Shown: positions 7,103 to 14,593, numbered from the stretch's first letter. The stretch is DNA of 24,182 nt from an uncultured Saprospiraceae bacterium (GCA_937973565.1 CALJKQ010000217.1:1-24182), one strand, 5' to 3'. A program made the numbers and translations. The notes: generated by a model not told the origin, from the sequence alone.

Positions 7103-7840
7103 TTATTGGTAATACCCTTGCAATGCCTTTATTCTTAAGCCCAACACTCCTTTGATCGCCTCTGAAACGATATTGGCACTCATTTTGGAAGACCCCTTGA
7201 TTCTATCCGAGAATATTATCGGAATTTCTATCCATTTAAAGCCTTTTAAAGAAGCAGCATATTTCATTTCAATCTGAAATGCATAGCCTGTAAACTTTAT
7301 TTTTTCGAGATCAATGCCACTCAAAACAGAACGGTGATAACAAATGAAACCGGCAGTAGGGTCTTTGATGGCCATACCTGTAATAAAGCGCACATAAAGT
7401 GAGGCTCCATAGCTAAGAAACAACCTATACTTTGACCAATTGGAAATGCCACCACCCTTCATATACCTGGAACCGATCGCGAGGTCAGCCTTCTTATCAA
7501 GGCAACCTTCAAGCAGGCGATTCAGATCTTTTGGATTGTGTGAAAAATCGGCATCCATTTCAAAAAGATAATCGTAGTTTTTATCAAGTCCGAACCTGAA
7601 ACCGGCTATGTAAGCGGTACCCAGACCCAGCTTACCACTTCTCTTTATTAAAAATACTTTTTGTTGTTGGAAAGCAGGTAAATTTTCAACTGCCCGGGCT
7701 GTACCATCCGGACTATTGTCATCAACGATAAGCACATGAAAATGATCTCCCTGCGAGAGCACTGCATCTATGATATCCACGACGTTTTCGATCTCGTTGT
7801 AGGTTGGTATGATCACCAGACACTTTATTCCTTCATACAT
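7103..7840 (-). CDS. Polyprenol monophosphomannose synthase-like GT2 glycosyltransferase
   Basis: This DPM1-type glycosyltransferase transfers a sugar, typically mannose from GDP-mannose, to a polyprenyl phosphate at the inner face of the membrane. In 245 residues I see VIIPTYNE at 9-16, DDNSPDGT at 40-47, the metal-binding MDADFSH at 95-101 (Asp96, Asp98), GSRY at 123-126, KDPTAGFICY at 159-168 and SDRIKGSSKMS at 211-221. There is no C-terminal membrane domain, so it is the short soluble type. It is the second gene of the minus-strand cluster and has no recognisable promoter in the 53-base gap upstream. The lipid-linked sugar probably feeds protein or surface glycosylation, but no acceptor enzyme is nearby. 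Confidence 0.92.
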   Translation of the reverse strand: MYEGIKCLVIIPTYNEIENVVDIIDAVLSQGDHFHVLIVDDNSPDGTARAVENLPAFQQQKVFLIKRSGKLGLGTAYIAGFRFGLDKNYDYLFEMDADFSHNPKDLNRLLEGCLDKKADLAIGSRYMKGGGISNWSKYRLFLSYGASLYVRFITGMAIKDPTAGFICYHRSVLSGIDLEKIKFTGYAFQIEMKYAASLKGFKWIEIPIIFSDRIKGSSKMSANIVSEAIKGVLGLRIKALQGYYQ

Positions 7841-7893
7841 ACCTAAACAGTTCTTTGATTGAATATTCGAAAACCGGGAGGGATGGGTTGTGA

Positions 7894-8334
7894 TTAAATA
7901 TTTTTAACTGCGTTTCGGTCAGCAATGATGTCTTTCAATTCCTTTATTGCCTCGTATTCTTGAGGTAAAACTTTTTTAAGACATTCTTTGACTGCAAAAT
8001 AGGCTCCTTTTTCACTGCCCGGCAATCTTTCTCTCAGGATTTTTTTGGCCAGCTTGATATCGTGTTTCAACATTCCCCTGATGGAAGGTATATCGTGCCA
8101 ATCTCCTTCCACTGCCAATGTTTTAATTTTAGATCCATCATCCTGAATGGTGGGCTCCAAATCGATCAGATTCTTTCCTTTGGCTGTGATCTGTCCTTTT
8201 ATTTGATTGTAAAATCCTTCGGGTAAGTTCCATATCTCAGGATCTTCGTCCATTTCATTATTGATCAGGAAAACTTCAAGGCCTTTTTCATGTACCCTGT
8301 AAATTAAAACCCTGACTGAATCTAGAACGCTCAT
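7894..8334 (-). CDS. Nudix-like protein lacking a canonical Nudix box
   Basis: The 146-residue protein begins at ATG 8334-8332; an in-frame TTG at 8343 is also possible but less likely. The N-terminal part, VRVLIYRVHEKGLEVFLIN followed by EIWNLPEGF, has the strand pattern and W-x-LP-x-G turn of Nudix hydrolases. The expected box G-x5-E-x7-REUxEExGU is absent. In its place there is a degenerate run, GAYFAVKECLKKVLPQEYEA, then IKELKDII near the C-terminus, with two Lys-rich helices. It may be a Nudix-fold binder or regulator without hydrolase activity; I cannot assign a substrate. It is the first gene of the minus-strand cluster and carries the only good promoter there (TACATTTG at 8355-8362). 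Confidence 0.75.
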   Translation of the reverse strand: MSVLDSVRVLIYRVHEKGLEVFLINNEMDEDPEIWNLPEGFYNQIKGQITAKGKNLIDLEPTIQDDGSKIKTLAVEGDWHDIPSIRGMLKHDIKLAKKILRERLPGSEKGAYFAVKECLKKVLPQEYEAIKELKDIIADRNAVKNI

Positions 8335-8354
8335 TGATAGCAATTAAATGTATA

Positions 8355-8362
8355 CAAATGTA
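8355..8362 (-). promoter_or_regulatory. Bacteroidota-type -7 element for the five-gene minus-strand cluster
   Basis: On the minus strand this reads TACATTTG, an exact TAnnTTTG match 20 bases upstream of the ATG at 8334. No TTTG occurs at the expected -33 distance. The same 136-base spacer must also hold the purC promoter; the best candidate is TATCTTAG at 8446-8453, one mismatch from consensus. Confidence 0.5.
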
Positions 8363-8470
8363 ATGAAAATCCCAAAAGTAACATGGATTTGAGGCAAAAG
8401 TTTTGGAATCGCTGGGTTGGATAATTATTTGTATGCTGCAGTGTGTATCTTAGCGGCACAATAAAATCAA

Positions 8471-9418
8471 ATGTCTTTACATAGATCTCATCTTCACTTC
8501 AGAGGTGAAAAAGCGTTTTATTCCGGTAAGGTCAGAGATGTTTATTACCTCGACCAGCTGGTAGTCATGGTAGTATCCGACCGAATATCAGCCTTTGACC
8601 ATGTGCTACCCAGACCCATTCCTTTTAAAGGCCAGGTTTTGAATCAAATAGCCCTGCACTTCCTGAAAGCCAGTAGGGAATTGGTTCCCAATTGGTTGAT
8701 AGCCAGTCCGGATCCGAATGTTTCTGTAGGTTACCAATGTGAACCTGTAAAAGTAGAAATGGTCGTCAGGGGTTATTTGGCGGGACATGCCTGGAGAACT
8801 TATCAAAAAGGAGGAAGATGGCTATGCGGCGTAGAATTACCGGAAGGCTTGAAACAACACGATCCGCTCCCTCATCCCATCATTACGCCTACAACAAAAG
8901 CAAGCGAGGGACACGATGAAGATATCTCAGCTGAAGAAATCCTTGCGAGAGGTATCGTAGATAGCGAAACCTGGCAGAAGATGTGCAATTATGCGCTGAA
9001 ACTCTTTCAATTTGGGCAAGAGATGGCTGCAGAGAGAGGTCTCATACTGGTGGATACCAAATATGAATTTGGCATGTACAACGGAGAATTGCTGCTGATT
9101 GATGAGATCCATACTCCGGACAGTTCGAGGTATTATTATAAAGACGGATATGAAGAGCGGCAGATCGGTGGTGAGCCCCAAAAACAACTTTCCAAGGAAT
9201 TCGTAAGAGAGTGGCTGATGGAAAGAGGATTTCAGGGAAAAGATGGAGAAGTCATGCCTGAGATGCCGGATTCTTTTGTAACCGAAGTATCCGATAGGTA
9301 TATTGAACTTTATGAACTTATAACCGGAAAAACCTTCGTAAGGGAACCACAAGACAATCTTACCGAAAGGATAGAACACAATGTGAATACATTTTTGGAG
9401 AACTATGTTTCCGGATGA
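8471..9418 (+). CDS. purC: Phosphoribosylaminoimidazole-succinocarboxamide synthase
   Basis: SAICAR synthetase: joins CAIR and aspartate with ATP in purine synthesis; cytoplasmic. At 315 residues it belongs to the long form of the family (short bacterial forms are near 240). Seen: YSGKVRDVYYLD near residue 17 (nucleotide-binding loop), VVSDRISAFDHVLP, VEMVVRGYLAGHAWRTY, TPTTKASEGHDEDIS, LILVDTKYEFG (conserved Asp and Lys) and DEIHTPDSSRY. The last motif is usually followed by Trp; here it reads RYYY. The stop overlaps the start of the sugar-kinase gene (ATGA, 9415-9418), suggesting coupled translation. It heads a plus-strand unit with the kinase and pfkA. Confidence 0.97.
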   Translation: MSLHRSHLHFRGEKAFYSGKVRDVYYLDQLVVMVVSDRISAFDHVLPRPIPFKGQVLNQIALHFLKASRELVPNWLIASPDPNVSVGYQCEPVKVEMVVRGYLAGHAWRTYQKGGRWLCGVELPEGLKQHDPLPHPIITPTTKASEGHDEDISAEEILARGIVDSETWQKMCNYALKLFQFGQEMAAERGLILVDTKYEFGMYNGELLLIDEIHTPDSSRYYYKDGYEERQIGGEPQKQLSKEFVREWLMERGFQGKDGEVMPEMPDSFVTEVSDRYIELYELITGKTFVREPQDNLTERIEHNVNTFLENYVSG

Positions 9419-10257
9419 ATATAGTGGTTGTTGACAGCGGCAGCACAAAAGCGGATTGGATCATTTATGAAAATGGTGCCACCCACTTGATCACAACACC
9501 CGGCATCAATCCGAGCACAGGGTCGGGAATGGACCAACATTTGCCCTCTTCTCTTGCGGAGTACCTTGTGAGAGCAGATCAGATTCACTTTTATGCGGCA
9601 GGAGGCAGTGGTACTATTGCCAAAGAGCGAATGGAGCTTTTTTTCGAACCCTATCTAAAGAACACCAAGACCCAACTTTGGATAGAAAGTGACATGTTGG
9701 CTGCAGCCCGTGCGGCATCAGGGCAAAAACCGGCCATCGTTTGCATTTTGGGAACAGGGTCAAATTCCTGTCTTTACGACGGTGAAAAAATTACAGATCA
9801 GATACCTTCATTGGGCTACCTTCTCAGCGATGAAGGCAGTGGCAATCATATTGGCAAATTGTTGTTGACTTCTTATTTCTACCGGGAAATGACAGAAGAA
9901 GACGCCCTCCTTTTCCAAAGCAGGTTTGCCGTGATGCGGGAGGAGGTACTGGGGCATTTATACACCGAAAATGGAGTTTCCGCGTATCTGGCTGAATTTT
10001 CGACATTCTTGAATTACTGTTCTAATTCTTTGAAAAACAAAGTTTTGGAAAAAGCTTTTTCACAATTCATAGAAACCCGAATACTTAAATACAACGAATT
10101 TTCTAAATTTGATCTTTATTTTGCCGGTTCAATTGCGTACATATATCAGGATGTTTTGTCAGGTATATGTAAAAAATACAACCTCTCCATAGCAGGTATT
10201 GTGAGAAAACCAATTGAATCGCTAATGCAATATCATTTATCAAGAGAATTAAAATGA
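9415..10257 (+). CDS. BadF/BadG-type sugar kinase, probably N-acetylglucosamine kinase-like
   Basis: The 280-residue protein of the ASKHA (actin/hexokinase-fold) superfamily has phosphate-1 motif DSGSTKAD at residues 7-14, a conserved SDMLAAARA with Asp93 as likely catalytic base, phosphate-2 GTGSNS at 113-118, GYLLSDEGSGNHIG at 134-147 and an adenosine-binding region near LYFAGSIAYIYQDVL. In Bacteroidota such BadF-domain proteins are usually annotated as N-acetylglucosamine kinases; the sugar specificity here is inferred. Activation of 2-hydroxyacyl-CoA dehydratases, the other BadF role, is unlikely because no dehydratase or Fe-S cysteine cluster is present. The gene overlaps purC and pfkA by four bases each, which would couple amino-sugar salvage with entry into glycolysis. 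Confidence 0.85.
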   Translation: MNIVVVDSGSTKADWIIYENGATHLITTPGINPSTGSGMDQHLPSSLAEYLVRADQIHFYAAGGSGTIAKERMELFFEPYLKNTKTQLWIESDMLAAARAASGQKPAIVCILGTGSNSCLYDGEKITDQIPSLGYLLSDEGSGNHIGKLLLTSYFYREMTEEDALLFQSRFAVMREEVLGHLYTENGVSAYLAEFSTFLNYCSNSLKNKVLEKAFSQFIETRILKYNEFSKFDLYFAGSIAYIYQDVLSGICKKYNLSIAGIVRKPIESLMQYHLSRELK

Positions 10258-11237
10258 ATACAAAAATCAAAAGAATCGCTGTTTTTACCAGTGGAGGAGA
10301 TTCACCGGGTATGAACGCTGCCATCAGGGCAGTAACGAGAACTGCCATTTATCACGATCTCCATGTCTACGGTGTTATTGGAGGGTATGAAGGCATGATC
10401 AATGGCAATATTCAGCGTTTAGAAAAAAAGGATGTGGCCAACATCATGCAAAGAGGGGGTACCATTCTGAAAACAGCCCGTAGCAAAGAATTTATGGAAC
10501 TTGAAGGGCGCAAAAAAGCCTATGAAACCCTTATGGCGCATGACATCGATGGTTGTATTGCCATTGGTGGAAACGGAACTTATACCGGTGCCCTCAAATT
10601 TGGACAGGAATTTAATGTGCCCATAATTGGCTTACCCGGAACCATCGATAATGACATTTTTGGGACCGATTATACCATAGGGTTTGATACAGCTGTAAAT
10701 ACTGCCATTGAAGCCGTTGATAAAATCAGAGATACAGCCGATTCCCACGACCGCTTGTTCTTTATTGAAGTCATGGGTCGTCATTCCGGATACATTGCAT
10801 TGCACACCGGGATTGGCAGTGGAGCGGGCAGCGTATTTTTGCCAGAGTCAGAGACCAACATTGATCTGTTCACCCAAAACCTTCAAAGATCAGCGAGGCG
10901 TCAAAAACTTTTTAACCTGGTCATTGTGGCAGAAGGCAATAAGAGCGGAGATGCAGTAACATTGGCCAATCGGGTAAGAGAAATCGCCCCGGAATTTGAC
11001 ACCAAGGTCACCATTATTGGCCACCTGCAAAGAGGAGGATCGCCTTCCTGTTTTGACAGGGTGCTTGCCAGCAGACTCGGCTACCACGCAGTCGAATCGC
11101 TGCTATCAGGAAAAGGAGGCATTGCATTGGGTGTTATCAACGACAAAATTTACCAAACCTCATTTGAAGAAGCCATTACCAAAAGTAAGCCACTAAATAC
11201 AGATTTGCTGAAAATGGTTGAAATCCTGGCACTATAA
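10254..11237 (+). CDS. pfkA: 6-phosphofructokinase, ATP-type by sequence
   Basis: PfkA phosphorylates fructose 6-phosphate to fructose 1,6-bisphosphate, the committed step of glycolysis. At 327 residues the size matches bacterial ATP-dependent PFK. Seen: TSGGDSPGMNAAIRA at 12-26, GGNGTYTGA at 105-113, PGTIDNDIFGTDYTIGFDTA beginning at residue 128 with catalytic Asp132, EVMGRHSGYIAL and GHLQRGGSPSCFDR. Gly108 is the glycine found in ATP-dependent enzymes (PPi enzymes have Asp there). The preceding residue is Asn107, where E. coli PfkA has Asp103, a Mg-linked position; this is a visible substitution whose effect is unknown. The start overlaps the sugar-kinase stop (ATGA). Confidence 0.96.
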   Translation: MNTKIKRIAVFTSGGDSPGMNAAIRAVTRTAIYHDLHVYGVIGGYEGMINGNIQRLEKKDVANIMQRGGTILKTARSKEFMELEGRKKAYETLMAHDIDGCIAIGGNGTYTGALKFGQEFNVPIIGLPGTIDNDIFGTDYTIGFDTAVNTAIEAVDKIRDTADSHDRLFFIEVMGRHSGYIALHTGIGSGAGSVFLPESETNIDLFTQNLQRSARRQKLFNLVIVAEGNKSGDAVTLANRVREIAPEFDTKVTIIGHLQRGGSPSCFDRVLASRLGYHAVESLLSGKGGIALGVINDKIYQTSFEEAITKSKPLNTDLLKMVEILAL

Positions 11238-11238
11238 A

Positions 11239-11742
11239 ATGGAACACCTGCTGATTAAAAGCCTTTTCAATAAGTTTGAGCTGTGGAAAGCTGATCAATC
11301 AGCATTGCTTTTAACCATGGTACGCCCTAAGTGGTACGCAAGGACTATGGTTTTCGATTGGAAGGGTGATTCCTATAAAATTGAAGCCAAAAGTCTGACC
11401 GGCTTTAAAAATATAATGCTTCAAAACGGCAGGGAAAAAGGAGAATTGGAAATGGAATGGAAATCCACTTTTACTTTGCGGTTGGAAGATGAAACAGGTA
11501 TGACGAAGTACTTTACCTTTAAAAAGAAAAGTACGTTTGGAAGGAGTTATCAACTCACTGATTTTCAATTACAACCCATTTTGGAAATCACACCATTTTG
11601 GAATTGGAAAGGATTCAGACTGGAATTCAAAGTTGATGTTTTTGACGTATCTGATACAGAGGCCAAACACCTGAATATAATACCTGCCATCTGTTGTGTT
11701 TTTTGGTGCACCCGACAAATAATGAGATCGAAGAACAATTGA
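11239..11742 (+). CDS. Hypothetical protein, 167 aa
   Basis: Not recognised. I place the start at ATG 11239, two bases after the pfkA stop; an in-frame ATG at 11218 would overlap pfkA. The protein has no signal peptide or clear membrane segment. It is rich in aromatic and basic residues and in alternating beta-type patterns (WYARTMVFDWKGDSYKIEA, later TLRLEDETGMTKYFTFKKK), suggesting a compact beta-sheet or lipid/nucleotide-binding domain. A short hydrophobic, cysteine-containing stretch near the C-terminus (IIPAICCVFW) is unusual for a soluble protein. Its position directly behind pfkA implies co-expression with purC, the kinase and pfkA. Confidence 0.75.
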   Translation: MEHLLIKSLFNKFELWKADQSALLLTMVRPKWYARTMVFDWKGDSYKIEAKSLTGFKNIMLQNGREKGELEMEWKSTFTLRLEDETGMTKYFTFKKKSTFGRSYQLTDFQLQPILEITPFWNWKGFRLEFKVDVFDVSDTEAKHLNIIPAICCVFWCTRQIMRSKNN

Positions 11743-11763
11743 TTTCTGAATCACAGATCAAAA

Positions 11764-11794
11764 TTTGGTGAATTTAAAATTTGGCCTATCTTTG
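11764..11794 (+). promoter_or_regulatory. Full Bacteroidota promoter for the NSS transporter unit
   Basis: TTTG at 11764-11767 (-33), 19-base spacer, TATCTTTG at 11787-11794 (-7): an exact consensus match. Transcription would begin near 11800, giving a leader of roughly 60 bases that includes a CTAA triple (actaactaacta) before the ATG at 11862. Confidence 0.75.
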
Positions 11795-11861
11795 GTTATC
11801 CGTCTGTGGTTTTATCCCATAGATTGACTTGATTTACAACTAACTAACTAAAAAACACTAT

Positions 11862-13358
11862 ATGTCTGCAGGTAAAGAAAACTGGGGATCCAGAATTGGT
11901 TTGATCCTGGCCATGGCTGGAAATGCTGTAGGTTTGGGAAATTTTCTGAGATTTCCTGCGCAAGCTATCCAAAACGGTGGTGGTGCTTTTATCATTCCCT
12001 ATCTTGTTTGTTTTTTGTTGATGGGTATCCCCTTGTTATATATCGAATGGAGTATGGGAAGATTTGGTGGTAAATACAACCAACACAGCACACCCTTCAT
12101 TTTGGATGCCATGGGCAATAAACAAACCATCTGGAAGTATTTTGGTGTGTTTGGTATCTTTACGAATATAGCCGTAGCTGCTTACTATTGTTATTTGGAG
12201 TCCTGGACCATGTCATGGGCCTATCACTCTATATTGGGTGATTTCAATGGCATGTCACAAGCCGGTGTTCAAAATTTTTTCAACAGTTACATTGATTTAT
12301 CTTCAGCAGAGCCCATTATTTTTTGGGTAATTTGCTTACTGCTCAACACCTATATTTTATCCAGAGGATTGAGTGGTGGAGTGGAAATTGCGGCAAAGGT
12401 AGGAATGCCATTATTGATTTTATTTGGCATGTTTCTGGCTTACAAAGGTTACACCACAACTGCTGGAGTTAATGGCGCCATTAATGACGGAACGGTGGGA
12501 CTCAACTTCTTGTGGACTCCCGACTTTAGTTCTATCTGGAGCCCCAAAGTTTGGCTGGCAGCAGCTGGACAAATCTTTTTCACATTGTCTGTAGGCATGG
12601 GAACCATACATTGTTATGCGTCTTACATGAAGGAAAATGAAGATGTGGCACTGAACTCAATGAGTGCCGGCTGGATGAATGAGTTTGTCGAAGTTGTATT
12701 GGGGGGAGCCATTGTAATTCCTATTGCGGTTGGTTACCTGGGTATTGACAAAGTAAAAGAAATGGGCAGTTTTGCCATGGGTTTCATCACCTTACCCTAC
12801 CTCTTCTCACAATGGGGAGATTTCCTTTCCCGGCTTTCAGGGTTCATGTGGTTTATTTTGTTGTTTTTTGCGGGCATCACATCCAGTCTAGCCATGGGCA
12901 CGCCTATGATGGGATTCCTAAAAGATAATTTTAAGTGGAATCACAACAAAGCTGCCTGGGCTTTTGGGGCTTGTGTACTTGTCTTAGGAATACCAACCGT
13001 TATGTCGCAGAAAGGGTTTGAAGAGTACGATTACTGGGCAGGTACAGTTTCTTTGGTGGTATTTGCATTAGCTGAGGTTATCTTATTTGCCTGGATTTTT
13101 GGTATGACCAAAGGGTGGGAAGAAATTACCAGAGGTGCCGACATTTCTGTGCCTGTTATTTTCAAACCTATTATCAAATATATTACCCCGGCTTTTTTAC
13201 TTGCTGTTTTCATAGGTAGCATTCCGAATATTGTTGAAAACATATCAAAAGAAACGGATGTTTGGGGCTGGATTGCACGTTTTACACTTATATCGTTATT
13301 CATTGTAATTTCGTTGTTGGTAAGGCAAGCAGATAAAATGTTAAAAACCATAAAATAA
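11862..13358 (+). CDS. LeuT-like Na+:amino-acid symporter (NSS/SNF family)
   Basis: This inner-membrane Na+-coupled amino-acid importer has 498 residues and about 12 helices. From memory of Aquifex LeuT the match is close: GNAVGLGNFLRFP at residues 20-32 (Asn21, Asn27 equivalents), Tyr109 (LeuT Tyr108) in VAAYYCYLESW, IFFTLSVGMGTI at 238-249, Asn273 (LeuT Asn286) and FAGITSSLAM at 336-345. Glu277 occupies the LeuT Glu290 position linked to chloride independence. Two pocket positions differ: Met246 for LeuT Phe259 and Met345 for Ile359, so the substrate range may be broader or bulkier than LeuT's; Met at the first position recalls MhsT. It has its own promoter and a tiny TM gene 7 bases downstream. 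Confidence 0.95.
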   Translation: MSAGKENWGSRIGLILAMAGNAVGLGNFLRFPAQAIQNGGGAFIIPYLVCFLLMGIPLLYIEWSMGRFGGKYNQHSTPFILDAMGNKQTIWKYFGVFGIFTNIAVAAYYCYLESWTMSWAYHSILGDFNGMSQAGVQNFFNSYIDLSSAEPIIFWVICLLLNTYILSRGLSGGVEIAAKVGMPLLILFGMFLAYKGYTTTAGVNGAINDGTVGLNFLWTPDFSSIWSPKVWLAAAGQIFFTLSVGMGTIHCYASYMKENEDVALNSMSAGWMNEFVEVVLGGAIVIPIAVGYLGIDKVKEMGSFAMGFITLPYLFSQWGDFLSRLSGFMWFILLFFAGITSSLAMGTPMMGFLKDNFKWNHNKAAWAFGACVLVLGIPTVMSQKGFEEYDYWAGTVSLVVFALAEVILFAWIFGMTKGWEEITRGADISVPVIFKPIIKYITPAFLLAVFIGSIPNIVENISKETDVWGWIARFTLISLFIVISLLVRQADKMLKTIK

Positions 13359-13365
13359 AGACATA

Positions 13366-13509
13366 ATGAACAGTTCAGCTTTGGTTGTATTTGTTTTGTC
13401 ACAGGCAACCGTCATAGGCTTTACACTTTACTTCTTTTATAAAGTATTGGGTAGCCACAACATTCAAAAACACGATGACCACAACCCAAAGACCTACGAT
13501 GTGACTTAA
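13366..13509 (+). CDS. MetS-like small single-TM subunit of the NSS transporter
   Basis: A short gene of 47 codons (ATG 13366, TAA 13507-13509), 7 bases after the symporter stop. The translation starts MNSSALVVFVLSQATVIG and continues into one hydrophobic helix (about residues 4-25). After a KVLGSHN turn it ends in a polar His/Asp/Lys tail. Known family: in Corynebacterium, MetS is a roughly 60-residue single-TM protein needed by the NSS transporter MetP, and such small subunits begin Met-x-x-Ser-Ala followed by hydrophobics, as here. The gene order, size and topology make the same role likely. The tail is longer and more histidine-rich than I remember for MetS, so homology is inferred and not proven. 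Confidence 0.72.
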   Translation: MNSSALVVFVLSQATVIGFTLYFFYKVLGSHNIQKHDDHNPKTYDVT

Positions 13510-13568
13510 TCTATTTTTGAGTGTTTATTAAAGATCTTAAATAATCTACATATTAAATAATTTATACA

Positions 13569-13576
13569 TATCTTTG
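13569..13576 (+). promoter_or_regulatory. Bacteroidota-type -7 element for the TonB-like gene
   Basis: TATCTTTG, an exact TAnnTTTG match, 87 bases before the ATG at 13664. The -33 region is only A/T-rich. The leader would be about 80 bases and contains T-rich runs (13618-13626) but no evident hairpin. Confidence 0.5.
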
Positions 13577-13663
13577 CCTTTTTCGGGGTAATGGAATTTA
13601 TTTAATATTATTTTAGGATTTTTTTCGTTATCTCATTCGTTGAGACTTTAAAATTATCAGGAT

Positions 13664-14593
13664 ATGTATGCTCATGCCATAGAAAAGAAAAATAAAAACA
13701 AGGGCAGGCAAATAAGTATTGCGGTACATTTGCTTTTGCTGCTTATTGCTTTTCTCTATTACTTTCAGGTAGAAGTCAAAGATCCTGACCCTGAGAAACC
13801 TTACAGAGTAATGGTAGACTTCGATTTTAAAGAAAGTTCATTGAGCACCTATGCCCATGCCGATGTGGGTGAATCCAGACCGAAAAATACTGAAGTTCAA
13901 AAAGTAGAAGTCAACGATCCCAAGCCACCTACAGATGAAAATACAGAAGAAGTTACGCCACAACCAGTGCCCATACCTGCTACTCCAACTCCACCAGTAG
14001 TCACAAAAACCACTGTGGAGGAATCTCCGGTAAAAATCGATGAGAGTCCGATTGAAATAGAAAGGCCATCAAAAGAAGAGGTTCCAGTACCCAAGCCAAA
14101 AACAGAGCCCAGTAAACCCACCAGTACGCCATCCAAGTCCGGCAGTGGCACAGTAGGAAGCCCAACAGGAACCAGCAACAAACCTCAATCCAATACCGAT
14201 GGCAGTGGTCAGGGTAAAGCCAATTCAGGCACAGGAAGAGGGAGCGACAGCGGTCCGGATGTAACCTCCGGCGTTGGCAATTCAAGTGACGGTACAGGAG
14301 AATATGATGGCAGTGGCAACGGTATTTTTAATAGAAAAGTGATTTACCGAAATGTCTCAGCACTTCCCATGACAAAAAGTGGAAAAGTAGTAGTTAAGAC
14401 CTGTATCAACAGGATGGGAAGTATTACTTTTACGGAGATCTTACCGGAAACCACCATTAAAGACAGGGCTATTTTGAAAAAAACACTTACCGCGGTAAAG
14501 GGTTACAAATATCAACCTGATCCTAAGGCGCCAAAAGAGCAATGTGGTAAACTCACGGTTACGCTTGATATTGAAGCGCTAAGGGGAAAATAA
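13664..14593 (+). CDS. TonB-like energy-transducer protein
   Basis: The 309-residue protein has TonB architecture. A short cytoplasmic basic N-terminus (EKKNKNKGR) and one membrane helix (about 17-36, ISIAVHLLLLLIAFLYYF) lead to a long Pro/Thr/Glu-rich spacer (about 75-150) and a Gly/Ser-rich spacer (about 155-215). A folded C-terminal domain (about 223-306) contains GKVVVKTCINRMGSITFTEI and KLTVTLDIEAL. TonB proteins pass proton-motive force from ExbBD to outer-membrane receptors, but no exbB or exbD is adjacent, and the usual YP motif is not obvious. Two cysteines (in VKTCINR and KEQCGK) could form a disulfide. It may act with ExbBD encoded elsewhere, or be a gliding/periplasm-spanning variant. 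The PLP enzyme gene follows after 62 bases. Confidence 0.8.
   Translation: MYAHAIEKKNKNKGRQISIAVHLLLLLIAFLYYFQVEVKDPDPEKPYRVMVDFDFKESSLSTYAHADVGESRPKNTEVQKVEVNDPKPPTDENTEEVTPQPVPIPATPTPPVVTKTTVEESPVKIDESPIEIERPSKEEVPVPKPKTEPSKPTSTPSKSGSGTVGSPTGTSNKPQSNTDGSGQGKANSGTGRGSDSGPDVTSGVGNSSDGTGEYDGSGNGIFNRKVIYRNVSALPMTKSGKVVVKTCINRMGSITFTEILPETTIKDRAILKKTLTAVKGYKYQPDPKAPKEQCGKLTVTLDIEALRGK

Noticed and set aside
8335..8343. Upstream TTG start for the Nudix-like gene
   Set aside because: An ATG three codons later is closer to the promoter distance seen for other genes here and gives a normal N-terminus.
8927..9448. Long minus-strand ORF of 173 codons opposite purC
   Set aside because: Antisense to a conserved enzyme, no recognisable motif, cysteine/histidine-rich shadow composition.
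11218..11238. Upstream ATG for the gene after pfkA
   Set aside because: It would overlap the end of pfkA by 20 bases; ATG 11239 immediately after the stop is simpler, though not proven.
14120..14310. Repeat-like Gly/Ser-coding stretch as a tandem DNA repeat
   Set aside because: It is low-complexity linker coding sequence without a fixed repeat unit.
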